A DNA stretch of 64,000 nt from Ryuthela nishihirai (GCA_038380435.1 JAWZYU010000005.1:38276001-38340000), one strand, 5' to 3'; numbered from the stretch's first letter, positions 1 to 12,233 are shown. Translations and numbers: made by a program. Notes: generated by a model not told the origin, from the sequence alone.

Positions 1-180
1 CCAACATTTCAAATTCCACCATAAATAAATCATTTAAAATATTTGCTTTAAATTTTGTCATTTTCAAAACGTTTCACCGTTAGAGGGCGCAATTGAAGCT
101 ATTGGGAAATTCTGAAAATGCGAATGATCATATTTCATCAATAACCATCCAACCAAAAAAGAATTTTTTATTTTTATTTT
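1..180. repeat. Copy of a dispersed AT-rich repeat with an AGAGGGCGC core
   Basis: This stretch closely resembles the tandem units near 27.4-28.15 kb: the same order of an AAATTTC-rich part, a 'ttgcaatatt'-like part, then CCGTTAGAGGGCGCAA, then 'tttcatcaata'. The GTTAGAGGGCGC block lies at 79-90. A related block, ATTAGAGGGCGCAA, occurs near 5140. No coding potential was seen. Confidence 0.6.
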
Positions 181-224
181 ACGCAATAATTAGATGGGCC
201 TTTGTTTTTCAAGAAAATCTCCGT

Positions 225-425
225 TTTCAAAAAATTCGTCATTCGGAAAACTGTCGTTCGAAAAAATCGTCATTCAAAAAAATTGTCATTCGAAAAACTG
301 AATTTCGAAAAACTTGCCATTCGAAAAATTGAATTTCGAAAAACTTGCCATTCGAAAAACTTGACATTCGAACAATTGACTTTCGAAGAACTGATTTTCG
401 AACAACTGATTTTAGAACAATTTAC
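225..425. repeat. Degenerate minisatellite, unit about 16-17 bp
   Basis: The motif 'attcgaaaaacttg' and variants recur about a dozen times, with drift towards 'ttcgaacaactgat' at the right end. Open frames across it are repeat artefacts. The array ends exactly where the donor site of the neighbouring minus-strand exon (426-587) begins. Confidence 0.8.
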
Positions 426-587
426 CTATAGCCATTTTAACTTGTCCGATCAAGTTTTGTGCATCCACGAGCATAATCATAACGCATTCAATAGGTTCGT
501 AAATTTGAGTCAATGTTTTCCCCGTTCTTCTTCGGGCTCTAGGTGGATCACCCCCCGCACTACCACCACCACCACCCTCGATCGCCA
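426..587 (-). CDS. Exon 8 of the minus-strand proline-rich/NTR-like gene (partial gene)
   Basis: This is a 162-nt internal exon. On the minus strand the acceptor reads ...TTTGTAAATCAG before TGGCGATCG, and the donor is ATAG followed by GTAAATTG. It enters in phase 1 and leaves in phase 1, which matches the exon at 2655-2699. The codon shared across that junction is ATG (Met). The 54 codons encode AIEGGGGGSAGG, an Arg-rich patch (PRARRRTG), then a hydrophobic piece with one cysteine (IECVMIMLVDAQNLIG). By position it corresponds to the TACIKKSVSVLYDV part of exon 3, so it may be the core of a second NTR-like domain. Any continuation lies outside the window. Splice signals and phase are seen; the domain role is inferred. 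Confidence 0.5.
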
Positions 588-599
588 CTGATTTACAAA

Positions 600-1400
600 G
601 GCAGAAAAGTAACATCGTGTTAACAGGTTAAGGAAGTTTGACAAATCTTGACATACTTAGGCAGCTACAAAATTGTTGCGGGAAGTAAAGATTAAGTATA
701 ATTTTTTTCCAGTAAACCCAAAAAAAGATGTCATTTCTAACGCTAGTTAAATCTTATAATTTGGTTTTCATTTACTACCAAGGAAAAAATTCTCTACTTT
801 GATAGGACATTTTTTTTTATTTAAAAAAAAATTATCAAAAAACTTTAAAATTAATATATTACAATTTGAAGCCTCGATATTAAAGTTTCGTGCAACAAAT
901 CGAAAGAAATTTTTGATAATTAAAAATTTAATTATTAATTCCTATTAATGATCATTTTTAAAGGGAAAAACTTGCTGACCTACGCCTGAATTTACTTCAG
1001 TACGCAGAATTTTGAAAGAACTATTGCAAGAATTTCATTTCTAGTGCAACTGGTTTTCGACTAGTAACTCATGGTTTTGAAACATTGATACACTTGGAAA
1101 TTAATTAGAACAAAAATGCATACTCAACAGAAGTTGAACATACTTCGCATTTCATGTTGAAATTTTATGAACAGATGACAAAGATGAGGTTGCCTACACC
1201 GAGAATTAAGGAATTTCCATGTTATGCCAATGGAATGAAAAATTCGATGCTCGGTATCTTCAAATTAGGTTTTTTATGGAGAAAATATGCCTGAAAGTAA
1301 ATTAAATATCGCAGTAAAAATCTGTTTAAATCTGAATTTTTTTCAACGATATTCGTTTCATATTAAAAGGTTCTGCAAGGTGTTATATTTAATAATAGCC
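600..1400. other. AT-rich non-coding DNA, presumed intron or flank
   Basis: I see no open frame of note, no repeat with a clear partner and no splice-site pair here. Confidence 0.4.
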
Positions 1401-1407
1401 TGCCTGT

Positions 1408-1545
1408 CTTGGTGGCCAAATGGTTGTTAGTCACGGATTTGTGTTGTCTTTCTGTTACGGTTTAGCTTTCTTCGCATATATTCCTTGTGCAGTATTAAAC
1501 TGACAGACTCCTGTCAGATCTCTGCGGCAAGTAGCTGTCATTTCT
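1408..1545 (+). mobile_element. Old fragment of tRNA-derived SINE family A
   Basis: It starts with 'ttggtggccaaatggttgttag', a decayed form of the head TTGGCCGAGTGGTTAG of the copy at 58021. It ends in 'aaactgacagactcctgtc', then 'agatctctgcggcaag', which matches that copy's body. The B-box region is lost. Confidence 0.6.
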
Positions 1546-1942
1546 ATGAAACATAAATTAACTTAAATTATAAACATAATTAATAAACTTTGGAGAGATA
1601 CGAGTGAGATTTTCAATTTATTTCGTGTGATACTTCTCCATAAACAGCTCAGTTTTAAACTTAGAGAACTTTGAATGTCTTTCCGTTTACATAACAGAGA
1701 AAATCCTAATAGATGTCAGAGAGTAGAGTATTTAAACTATTTATAGAGAAAAACAGAATTTCACAAAATGAGCAAAAAACTTTTCGTCTCTAAATGAAAA
1801 AACATTAGGTTCTTTACTCATGTTTATGTAACATAACATTCGGCTGTATCTAATACTGAGTTTAGGGCTATGGAATGACAATTACTTAGATAACAGTGCA
1901 TCTTTTACTTAAGCCAGGAATTCCCTAACCCAGGGTTTAGAA

Positions 1943-2387
1943 CAGTGTCTCGCAAACTGTGTGCCGCGAGAGATTTTCAAATTGACACTGGATATTCCAA
2001 AGATTTCATTTTGACTTGTGTTATCGACGTGCTTTAATATCGACGTGCTATCGACGTGCTTTAATAAAAATCTTTCAGATTTTATCAACTGGGATCTTGT
2101 TAGCATTTATCAAGCTTTTTCCAAATTTTGATATTAATGTTTTATTATTTCAAGCCATAGAATGGACAAATATTTAAAACAAACACCGAGTTATGATTAA
2201 TTATATTTATTATTATATTTATTTTAAATAAAATGCATTTAACGAAACTTCAATTTTCCTCTTTTTATGTAACCATCAAAAATTCTTTTTTAGGTGTGCC
2301 GCGGAAAAATAAAATTAGATTCAGTGTGCCGCGGAAAAATAAAATTAGATTCAGTGTGCCCAGAGTAAAAAAGTTTGCGAGACACTG
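1943..2387. mobile_element. hAT-type MITE, 445 bp, perfect 8-bp target duplication
   Basis: The left end is CAGTGTCTCGCAAACT and the right end is its reverse complement, AGTTTGCGAGACACTG with one flanking change, giving terminal inverted repeats of about 16 bp. The flanks are GTTTAGAA at 1935-1942 and GTTTAGAA at 2388-2395. An exact 8-bp duplication and CAG termini are hallmarks of the hAT superfamily. Inside are two tandem copies of a unit of about 30 bp beginning GTGTGCCGCGG (2294-2355) and a small 'atcgacgtgcttt' repeat. There is no transposase, so the element is non-autonomous. Confidence 0.88.
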
Positions 2388-2654
2388 GTTTAGAATATAG
2401 GAATGATGCTACTTAGGAAAAAGTCATCTTTTTTCTTAAACCATGAGTTCTCTAACCGAGAGTCATGAAAGGCTTTTGCCCCACATAGTTAGCTTCTAGG
2501 TACTTATATGTTTGGGCTGCAAGATGAAGGGGGATTTGGATTTTCAGTCACAAGGTGAATAGGTATTTAAACTTTGGTTGACCACCAAAGTAACCTTTGG
2601 CAAACAGTAACTTAAGGTAAGGTTATGAAGGAAAATGATATACTAATTACTTAC

Positions 2655-2699
2655 TTTCAATTGCTACTTTGATCCTTCTTTCGTTGTAAGAAACAATAC
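2655..2699 (-). CDS. Exon 7 (45-nt microexon) of the minus-strand gene
   Basis: The acceptor is ...TTATTTTTCAG before GTATTGTTTC; the donor is TTGAAA followed by GTAAGTAATT. Only one frame is open, entering in phase 1 and leaving in phase 1. It reads IVSYNERRIKVAIE, plausible as a beta-strand pair. The other two frames hit stops inside 45 nt. Its fit with the phase-1 chain (exon 6 before, exon 8 after) supports a real exon. The short length is the main weakness. Confidence 0.5.
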
Positions 2700-2702
2700 C
2701 TG

Positions 2703-5700
2703 AAAAATAAAAATAATTTATTAGATTTTAAGTACTTAAAAAGGGATCGTAATGCATTTCTCATTTTTCAAAATTTCACACCATGTTCATACATTGCATA
2801 TATAATTGTTGATATTACATACCCTATCTATCTGAAAACAAAGATGTTTCTTTTTAATATGGCCTTAAATTCTGACTCCCATTTACATTCGAGTACAAAA
2901 GAAGAATGATATGTATGCTTTAAAAAATTCACTGATAATAAGTTATTAAAATGTAATTTTATCGATTAATTTACTAGTACTCTCTGCATCCTTATTTTCA
3001 TCAATGTGAAAAAAAAGCATTTTTTAAGCACTCTGAAGTATTTTTATTGCATTTTAGTGACAGTTGCTTCTTCTTTAAAGAGGAAATCGTCACTTTAAAA
3101 ACCCCACCTTCCTCTCCAATGGCGGTATGCAGAAAGTTTCAATCAAGTTTTCATCTCACAAGGTAATTAAAGTAAAGTGTATGATGACACCATTCCACTC
3201 CGGTATTTTCTATTTCTCCTTGTGTTTTCCGAAAATAGCGAATGACAAAGGGTTTTCTAATGTGAAAAAAACTATTAAAATGGCTAAATACGTACTGATT
3301 CCGTTCCATTCGACGATTATGGCCTTATTGTGAAGAAAAAACTTTTTATTAGATGTATTAAAAAATGGTTATCTAGTGTAATGTTTTTAAACTGATTTTA
3401 GTTCTTAAATATCAAAAGCAAATCTGTTTTTTTTTAAATAAACTTCGCACTTGTATTTTAATTTTCATCACTCAACTTTCGTATTCTAAACTCAGATGCC
3501 AAATATAAGCATTTTTAGAATAACCTAACATATCGAAGATTCAGAGTAACTTTTGTAATTCAACAAGTGTAACCAAAGGTTACACGATATACTCCAATTT
3601 CACCTTTGCAATATCCGCCACAATAGATGCAATAATTGCAACCTTCCTGTATCCACAATGAGGTAGGAAAATTGCCAGTCACAAAAAGAAGAGTTTTCTT
3701 CCTACCCTGGGTCCCGTTGTTTTAACAGACAACCATTGTTTTTCCCCCCTCTGTCGATATTGGTGTTTTTTTTTTATAATTTTTATGAATTTACATGAAA
3801 TGATTACATAAAAAATTACATGAATGTTCACAAAAAACTCAACAGATTTTAATGCCTCCCTCCCCTTCAAACTTATTACCTAAATTTGTGGAAGCATGTG
3901 TCCAATCGACCCCATAAATTGCCTTCCGCATTTCTCAGAAATGTTAGAATTTTCAATTCAACAGAATGTAAAATTATTTACAAAAATATATTTAGAAGAC
4001 GAAAGCAGAAAACATGAACATATATAAATATGCATCTCACAACAAATCTAGTAAGAATTAAAATAAGAATTTGAAAACCACCAATCCATTTTCCCAGTTC
4101 TGCCTCTAGTGGTAATAAAAACCGAACCCAGACAGCTATGGCGGATGTGAACGTGCATTGTCAGGGAACACTTAACACCTCCCCAAGAGACGACTTTCGT
4201 TGGAGTCGCCTTCGTCTGTCTAGTTTTGATCCCTTTACCCAGTATCCTTGATAATCGTTCAAAGAGAGAAAGTACTACTTGAAATATATAATACTCTCCC
4301 TTGGCACTTCCTGCCGACAGAACGGAACCTCAAGTATGCAGTTTTTCAAACAGCTTGGTATCTAAACGGTTAAACTATAGTACTGTAAGTAAAAATTGAG
4401 GAATTTTTGTTAAAAGTAAGGATTCGTTTTTTTTTAAATCAAATACTCAGTTAAAAGAGCATTAATGTGTAAAGAAAATCGTTAACTGCGCCACTATTAA
4501 AAAATGTTTTACCAGTATGTCGTATCAGCAAATAATTTCTTTCCAATACGGAGTACCGGTGAATACCGCCTACTTTCACCATTGATTGCAGGCCTTGCAT
4601 TACACCTAGCAGGCCCTGGATGTGTAACTTGCTGTGCCTTGGCAAAGGATATGTGGTGGAACATAATTTGACAAATTATAGTCAGAGTAAACTGGAAACC
4701 AAAAGCGAAAAGTAATAGAAAGGTTAGCAAAATATGTCGCCTTTGTCGTTCTGTACTTCAGACACGATAACTTCTTCCAGGGCTCGGGATAGAAGCGAAT
4801 TAAAAATATATAAGTTTCTGTGGCCTACAAATTGCGCTTCAAACGTAAAATATACAAATATTTATATTTTTTCAGCAAAACAAATTTAACTTATATGCAT
4901 TATCCCCTAACAGATTTATAATAATAATTTATTCCATGCAGGGGTTACAATAAAGCCAAAGTACAGGTAATTTTGGATATTAATTTAAACGTTCAAGTGG
5001 CTTGATGCAGTGCACATGTAATAACAATAAACCGATTAAAAAATTAATGCAGAAAAATATGTTCGTTTTTTATCTTAAATCATAGTTACAAATTAGTTTT
5101 TTACTCGTAGTAAAATTTACATATTACGAAAGTTCTACCATTAGAGGGCGCAATAAACTGTGAGAGTCTAGAGGTCCTACGTAGGCATCTAAAAATTAAA
5201 GCTATGTTTTGTCGTCTCTTGAATTGTTAGGCGTGCAGAGCTGAATGATATCGCACTAATGCTTATGGATTCCGAATTAGAAACACTAGAAAATGGCTAA
5301 AAATGAAAGCTAAATTTTATGGCACATTCTCTAATACAATTTGGAACATAAATCAAAAAATATGCTCGCTGTCACACTGTTTCAATTGCAAAACAAATTT
5401 GAAACTCCGGAGCTCTTAACTTTCTTTTATCGGAAAATATCACTGCATATAAGTTAAAGATATTTTTAAATCTGTTTTGATACTTGATTTCCTACTTTTT
5501 CTCGCTTGCCATTTTTGGATTTCAGATATTTCACTGATTTAGGATTTCAGATATAGGAAATATATAAAAATATTTTTTATTTTTGGATTTCAGATATTTC
5601 ACTGTATTTAGTTGAAACTGTTCTTCCGATGTATCTCTCCAATAAGAATCGAACTTAACACGTTATATCATGTATATAGACGACACTGAATGAGAGGGTT

Positions 5701-5830
5701 AGTGACAAGAGATTACGCTAATTCTAAGTATAATGCTGTGATAAAGCTCTTAAAATTTGCACCTATCCAATAATCCAGGTCTTAGATTTCGAGAAAAATC
5801 CAAAATTTGACATCCGAAACCTTCACGTCT
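2703..5830. other. AT-rich intron-like DNA
   Basis: No coding region could be supported. A block like the 1-180 repeat (ATTAGAGGGCGCAA) sits at 5141-5154. The 4.1-4.3 kb part is less AT-rich ('acctccccaagagacgac') but I recognise nothing in it. Confidence 0.4.
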
Positions 5831-5839
5831 AAATAGAAA

Positions 5840-6420
5840 ACAGGTAGAATTCAAACTTTGATCTACAAATGCTACATTCGTGAAACCTAATTCTCAGGCG
5901 TGTTTCGTATTGTAAATCTGAGAAATGTTTTGAAATTTTGTATCCGGTGCGTTCTTCGAGGTCAAAAATTGAATTTCGGTCTATCAATCTCAGAGCGCTA
6001 AAAATTGTGGTATTTCTTTTCATGTTGTAGATCTCGGAAGCATTATGAAATTTGGGATCCAGTGAGTCTTTAGAGGTCAAAGGTCAAATTTCCATCTACT
6101 GGGGTTAGAGAGCAGAAAATTGATGTCTAGGAGAATTTCGGGTAGTAAATATTAGAAAATTATGTTCAATCCATCAAGGTAAAAGGTGAAATTTTGATTT
6201 ATATGCGCTGCAAACCGAAAAAACTATGTTTCAAGGTATTTTTAATTTTACATCTTAGAAATGTTATAAAATTTCTGAACCAATGGGATCTCTCAAGGTC
6301 AGAAGTCAAATTATATCTTCCAGTGCTAGAAAGGTGGAAATTAGTGCTTAGGGATATTTCTAATTATAGATCTGAGAAATGTTAAAAAATTTCAGCTCAG
6401 GTGTCACGTTAGAGGAAAAT
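5840..6420. repeat. Satellite-like tandem repeat, about five units of 102-119 bp
   Basis: Each unit carries 'aaggtcaaa' followed by 'aaattt.gatctac' and later 'gtagatctgagaaatgtt' plus 'aaatttgggatccagtg'. The 'aaggt' landmark recurs near 5957, 6072, 6175 and 6294. Units are diverged, so the array is old. Open frames on both strands here are repeat artefacts. Confidence 0.75.
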
Positions 6421-7289
6421 AGGGTTCGAGTGATGTTCGAGAAAACAAGAGGTACCAAAGGCAGAGAATTGATTTGTTGTATCAAATGATGCTTACGATA
6501 TTTTTTCCTCTATCGTAAAAAAAATTTACTCCCCCGTCCAGAATATTTCTTACTAATGCTTATGTCTGTAAGGTTCCCCAAAAAGCAAAAATAAAAGGTG
6601 AATTAAAAAATATTTATTGCCCTAAAAATTAAATTTCCGATGATTAAACTATTTATCGACATACGAAATTGAATTCAAATGACCAAACGCTAATTTTTAC
6701 TTATTGCAGTGTTACATATAGTGACTTCAAAAAGGAATTTTTCTGATTAATGCACAATCCTAAAACGTTTAAGTGTCAGCTTTGTTAACAACATTGTGCA
6801 ATAAAGTATTAATGCATCCCGGAAATGTAAAATTTTTCCATTGGTAATTTAAGTATAGATGTTGTCAGACTAATAAATACTTAATAATTAATAAATACTT
6901 AGTAATAAAGTACAAAATAACTATGAAAAAGGGATGATACGTGAGATGAATGCAAATATCCTTAGGAACCACATTAATTTCGCCGTTTTATTCATCTAAT
7001 GCAAATTATGAGTGAGGGTATTAGATTCAAAAGTCATCATCAACAATACACATCAAACTTTGAATATTCCTGCAAAGAATTAAAACAATGCAGACTCATT
7101 CGGGCATAATTTTTGTGGATCCTTACGGATATATAAATATATACATATATAATTGTTTTTTTAATTATTAATTATTATTCATTTTATATTCATTTATTTT
7201 TTTCATTTTAAATTCATATTTTAATTAATTTTTTTCTTTTATCTTTTGTTGTTTTTTTTTGTTTTTTAAATTATTATTCATTCATCATT

Positions 7290-9780
7290 TTTTATAGTTT
7301 ATCTAAGAGATTGATGTTTATGAGATAATTAATTAATAATTTATAAAAAGTTTGTTTTAATTTTCTTGATGTTGGTTCTAATATGTTTTTAAAATTTAAT
7401 GTGTTTACATTATATTTTTGCAATTTATTAAAATAAATTTTTCTCTCTTCTTCATATTTGTTACAACTGAATATTATATGCTCTAGTGTTTGTATGTTAT
7501 TGCAAAAAAAACAATTTGGTGAGTTTATTTTTCTAAATTTAAATAGTGTGGAATTTGTAAGAGCTAGATTAGCCTTTATTCTTAAAATCATAAAGATTTC
7601 TTTTTTCTTTAATCCAAAATTATTAAACTTACCAATGTTAATAGAGATCTGAAATCGATGTGTGTTCCTAGCTTTTGTGATGTACCAATTCTGTAATTCT
7701 GCCAATAATTTTATTTTATTTATTTTTTTATGTATAACAAAATGAGGAGAATTTATAGTGTGGTTTATCTTTTGCCTTTTTTGCTAAAGTATCTACATGT
7801 TCGTTATATGTTATATTAGCATGTGAAGGTATCCATTGTAAAGTTATACTGCCATTCTGATCTATGTGTTTGTAAATTAAATATATCATTAATAAATATT
7901 GAGAAATTATTTTTGAAAGGGTTATGTTGAAAAATGTCTAGTGATGATTTACAGTCTGTAAATATAGCAATTTTTTTATTTTTATAATTTTTCATAATTT
8001 ATATATTTTTATAAGACCCAGTTGATTTCTATAATAATAGCAAACATCTCAGCTATAATTACTGGTTTAGTTATATTAAATTTAAATTGGTGTTCATAGT
8101 TTTCATTTGGGCAATAGAAGGCTCCAGATGTGATAGTGGAGTCAGAGTTAAGAGATCTATCTGTGAATATATGTATATAATTTTTAAAATTATCACTGAT
8201 AAATGTGTCAGTTAATGATTTTATAATTGATTTATTATATTTATTTTTAGATTCAATTCCTGGTATTTTATCAGAAATAATGGGTAATGTTGAAATCCAG
8301 CAGGGAAAGTTTGGAAGATAATCTTGTTATATTAGCATGTGAAGGTATTTGTGTATTGAAAATGTATTGAATATTTCTAATATTTATTAGTTCCAATATC
8401 TTTTCTTTTTCTGAAAAAACCTTCAAAGTTATATCTTAAGAGTTATTGTTAAATTTATTTATTATAGGGTGTTGTTGCTTTTTAGTGATTATTCAAAATA
8501 TTAAATTCGATAGTAAATATTTTTTATTTCAATTGTGGGAAATGAAGTTTCAGCATATATATTTAAGTTGTTTGTTGATTGCAAAATTCCAAGTCAAAAT
8601 TTTAAAATTTGAATTTGAATTGTTTCTAGATTTTTTATTTTTATTTGAGAAATATTATTTATAAGCTCAATTCCATATAAATATTTTGGCAGGATTATAG
8701 AATTAAATATTAATAAATGGTTTTTTGTGGAGCAGCCCCATTTAGAGCTTCCAAGGAATCTTAAGAAATTAAATAATTTAGTAACTTTTACTTTTGCATT
8801 TTTAAGAAAATGATTCCATAATAATTTCGAGTCCAGATGAAGTCCAAGAAATTTTACATTATCTGTCATTTTTATTTCTGTGTTATTTAAAGTTATGTTT
8901 ATTTCATTTGTGATTTTCTGTCTTTTGTGAAAATATGTGATTATTGATTTTTCTGATGATAATTTTAAATTCCATTTTTTACAATAATTTACTAGTTTAT
9001 GAAGAGTATTTTGTATTCTTGTGTTTATTATATTAAAATCTGTGTGAATGGTCCAGAAGATAAGGTCATCTGCATATGTACTATATGAAATATCTGAGGA
9101 AAAAATTTCTGAGATGTCATTTAGATATATATTAAAGAATATTGGAGAAAGTATGTCTCCTTGAATTATTCCATTTTTAAATTCATATTTATTTTAGAAG
9201 TTATTTGCAATTTTAACTCTAAAGTTTTTATTTTGTATTATATGAGAGAAAAAGTGATATATATTGCGATAATTTTTAAATTTTCTAATTTTAGCTAATA
9301 ATCCTTGGTGTGAGATTGTATTAAAAGCCTTTTCTAAATCTATTACAGTTGCAACAAGGAAAAACCCATTTTTAATTGCAAATTCAGCGTCTGAGAAAAG
9401 ATTCAGTAATAGATCCTTAGTGGAGTGTCCTGGTCTAAAAACAAAGAAGTTAGAATCAAATAAGTTATGATTTTCAAAATGCCAGTTAAGGCTATTAAAG
9501 ACTAACTTTTCAAATAGTTTGAGCATGTTTGAGCTAAGACAAATGAATCGATAGGATTTTAGATCATTAGCAGGTTTATGTTCTTTTTTTATGAATATCA
9601 TAAAATTGTCTAGCCATGATTCAGGGTAGCATTTTTGAGAGCAAAATGTATTGAAGATTTCTAAAAGTTTAATTAACCATTTATGTGTTAAATTCTTAAG
9701 CAGTTTATTAGTAATTTCGTCAGGGCTTGGTGTGGTATTTTGTTTGAGAATTTTTATAACAGTTTTCAATTCATTAAATG
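7290..9780 (-). pseudogene. Degenerate non-LTR retrotransposon (Jockey/I-like LINE), RT to C-terminal zinc region
   Basis: Read on the minus strand from high to low coordinates. The segment 9769-9194 encodes reverse transcriptase signatures: TTPSPDEITNKLLKN (PGPD-like), then FRPGHSTKD, then VIDLEKAFNTISHQGLL (motif A, catalytic Asp). The YADDLIFW catalytic box (motif C) is near 9095-9060 in another frame. The 8869-8594 frame, LGLHLDSKLLWNHF, is the thumb region. The 7705-7292 frame ends in a CxxC...HxxxxC motif (CFFCNNIQTLEHIIFSC) typical of the C-terminus after RNase H in Jockey/I-type elements. Frames are broken by many stops and shifts, and base composition is extremely AT-rich. The 5' part and endonuclease are not visible. 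It lies in an intron in the same orientation as the host gene. Confidence 0.85.
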
Positions 9781-9978
9781 TAAAGGTTTAAATATTTAGT
9801 TGAGTTACAATGAAAAAATTTGTGAATGATATTTGAATTTTTAAAATTTTTATCTATTTTATTGTCATATTTGAAGTGTGAATTAATGTAAAATTGTGCT
9901 ATCTTCTGTTGTTCCTTTTAATGTTTTATTATTCTTAACTGCAAAAGTTCAATTGGTGTTTAGTTAAAAGTTACTTAC

Positions 9979-10023
9979 TTGTAACCATAACCGAGGGTAA
10001 GGCAATCGCAGCTGAATACGATC
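9979..10023 (-). CDS. Exon 6 (45-nt microexon) of the minus-strand gene
   Basis: The acceptor is ...TGTTCTTTAG before GATCGTATTC; the donor is GTTACAA followed by GTAAGTAAC, a near-consensus donor. All three frames are open, so the frame comes from context. In the phase-1 chain it reads SYSAAIALPSVMVT, joined to a Gly codon shared with exon 5. Length is a multiple of three, so skipping it would keep the frame. The alternative phase-2 reading contains CDC, which would resemble the CDC in exon 3 but does not fit its neighbours. Confidence 0.45.
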
Positions 10024-10160
10024 CTAAAGAACAAAAGAGAAAATATCACCAGTATTTTCGATAAAGTAATGTTAAAGCTAAAACTTTCTATTTGCAGGAT
10101 TTAGAAAATATTTTTAAAAATAAATGCTATTACTCTTTATAATAAACAAATACTCTATTC

Positions 10161-10200
10161 TAGCAACTGCTTGCCACAGAGATCTGACAGAAGCTTCTCG
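10161..10200 (-). mobile_element. SINE family A 3' fragment
   Basis: 'agcaactgcttgccacagag' followed by 'atctgacag' matches the reverse complement of the SINE A end (CTGTCAGACCTCTGTGGCAAGC at 58170-58192). Confidence 0.5.
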
Positions 10201-10689
10201 GTTTATAGACGAGGAATTATACATAAATAAGGATAAAACGAATACACAAAAAGAATTATTTATTATACATATACCTAAGAATGAAAAAATGCTAAATGTT
10301 TTCCCAAAAAGTCATTTCATCAGAAATTCTAATATTTTTCTCCTATTGTTTTCTTATGTATGAAGTTGAGAAATGTCAGCATCATCTCCATTTTTCTATG
10401 ATGTTTTGGCAGCTGTGAGGACTTAGTTTCACCTTTACAAAATGATTGTGGTTGGAGAAATGATTGGGCCTGCCATCACACTTTAGATTATGTCATCACC
10501 TAACAATCATATCCAGGTTCATTTTCAGCCATTTTTAACCACTAATTTATATTTTATTGTCTATCTTACATCCTTCAATGCCTTTTAATGATTTCACAAT
10601 CCCAGACACTCTCGTGTTATTTGGGTCTCCATTGATAACTTCAGCAACCAAAACATCAGGCATTATTTTTTAAATGATATTCACTCCCA

Positions 10690-10900
10690 ATTTCCCTCCA
10701 AACTATATATTATATATATATATACTCCCAATTCCCCTCTAAACCAAAAGCATCTTTAACTGTTTGTGGCTTCCAAAATAAAAGAGTATGTTTTTACTCT
10801 TTTATTTTGGAAAAGAGTAAAAACACTCTTTTATTTTGGAAGCCACAAACAGTTAAAGATGCTATTTGTAACATTTATATAGTTTGGAGGGGATATGCGG
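10690..10900. repeat. Foldback element with a perfect 39-bp inverted repeat
   Basis: The arms at 10749-10787 and 10825-10863 are exact reverse complements (AGCATCTTTAACTGTTTGTG...). A smaller palindrome of the AAAATAAAAGAGT type occupies the loop. An outer pair, CCCTCCAAACTATAT near 10694 and its complement ATATAGTTTGGAGGG near 10878, extends the foldback to about 210 bp. It looks like a short foldback/MITE. No coding potential. Confidence 0.8.
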
Positions 10901-11005
10901 TGGGAACCAAACTCACTGCGTTCATGAATGTTTTGTAATAACAATAGGATCAAGTAATTATCTGTATATTTTCTAATGGCCTGTATTTTTCCCCCCAAGT
11001 TTAAA

Positions 11006-11382
11006 TTGCTTCACCTCTGAACGACTCTTTTTTTGCCCACAATGAGCTAAATGGCCAATCACAAGGACACCGAGAGTTCAAAGATGGTTAGGAGAATAGG
11101 ACCTACTGAATAGCTGTTAGGAGAATATAACAGCTTCCCATTGAGGCTACCTAGTATGCTCTTTAACTTATACATGCTATGGCTTTCCCGCATACACAAC
11201 ACGGCTTTACGTCCCAACGGACTGGCGATTGCCTTTCCAAGCCCATCGGTGTCCCCTTTCTGACTGAGGACATGGTATCGATTTAACAAAGATAAATCTT
11301 AACGCTGGCACAAGTAGGACTCAAACCTGGGAAATGTGGATTACGAGCCTCACGCGCTACCAACTAAGCCAATCCCTCCCAT
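11006..11382 (-). mobile_element. SINE family B, old full-length copy
   Basis: The order matches the intact copies at 33100 and 52078: 'cacctctgaacg', 'gctaaatggcca', 'tatggctttcccgcatac', 'tttccaagcccatcggtg', 'aacgctggcacaagtaggac', then the tRNA-like head ending in 'taccaactaagcca'. It is clearly more diverged than those copies. Confidence 0.75.
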
Positions 11383-11439
11383 TTTTTCCAAGGAGTGGTG
11401 CGGGACGGGGACCAATGGGAAACAATGGGTCCCGCCCCG

Positions 11440-11585
11440 CACCACTTTGGGAAACAATGGTGTCACATTTCTCACATAGGGCAGAGTGGGGACTACTGGT
11501 GAAAATCGCAACGCAGGCATAATCGGACTTGAACCTGGTAACATTAGATTACGCGCCTGGAGCGCTAATGACTGAGCGAAATCAT
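11440..11585 (-). mobile_element. SINE family B head fragment with a GC-rich palindrome beside it
   Basis: 'aatcggacttgaacctgg' and 'cgcctggagcgctaatgact' are the B-box and head of a tRNA-like SINE on the minus strand. Just before it, near 11397-11447, GTGCGGGACGGGG and CCCGCCCCGCAC form an inverted repeat around 'accaatgggaaacaatg'. Confidence 0.5.
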
Positions 11586-11726
11586 ACAAAGCTGCAATCT
11601 GTCATAATCAGCAAAGAGTCACCTTTATATTTTTTTGAGTAAGGCAACGATGGGCTGAAACAGGATGGATTTATGAGGCACTGGCCTGGGGCCTTATCAA
11701 AATGCCATTCCAATATATACAATATA

Positions 11727-11825
11727 TACGATTGTATATATGTACCATATATACAATCGTATCAGAATAATATGACCACCTACTACATATACTATGGTAG
11801 GCGGTCATATTATTCTCATACGACT
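11727..11825. repeat. Two adjacent perfect hairpins
   Basis: The first is ATACGATTGTATATATG with its complement CATATATACAATCGTAT. The second is AGAATAATATGACC + ACCTAC with its complement GTAGGCGGTCATATTATTCT (one mismatch). They abut directly and both would extrude easily. They may be a MITE with two nested palindromes; no target duplication was identified. Confidence 0.65.
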
Positions 11826-12233
11826 GTGTATAACAAAAGTAATACAGATAATTTATTTACTATTTTTCTTAACTTTCATTAAAAATTTTGATAAGTGCAC
11901 TTGAAAAACAAGATGTCGTTATTATATGCGCCACCATTACTGAGAGCCTCGAGCATCTCAGTGGACCTCAAGACTTCGACTCCAAAACTGAAAATAAAAT
12001 TTTATATCTTCGCAACATCGAGAAAAAAAATCATAATTTTACTAAGATGGTTAGGGGAATGGGACCCACTGAATAGCTGTTAGGAGACATATAATATCAT
12101 CAGTCAGCGTTTTTAGATTATTCTCCTCTTCTACTTTTTTAAATACACCTAAATTATATTTCTCCTTTGAAAGCTAAAATTGTAAACACTCAGTACTTGA
12201 AATTTCAAAAATACTAAAGAAAATGATAATTAC

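Noticed and set aside
2820..2860. 9-nt microexon between GTATGT-like donor and TTTTCAG acceptor
   Set aside because: Too short to support, and it gives no meaningful continuation.
5829..6080. 83-codon minus-strand frame
   Set aside because: It spans two units of the 118-bp satellite and has no recognisable content.
7458..7652. Plus-strand frame
   Set aside because: Complement of the LINE C-terminal region, which has clear zinc-type cysteines on the minus strand.
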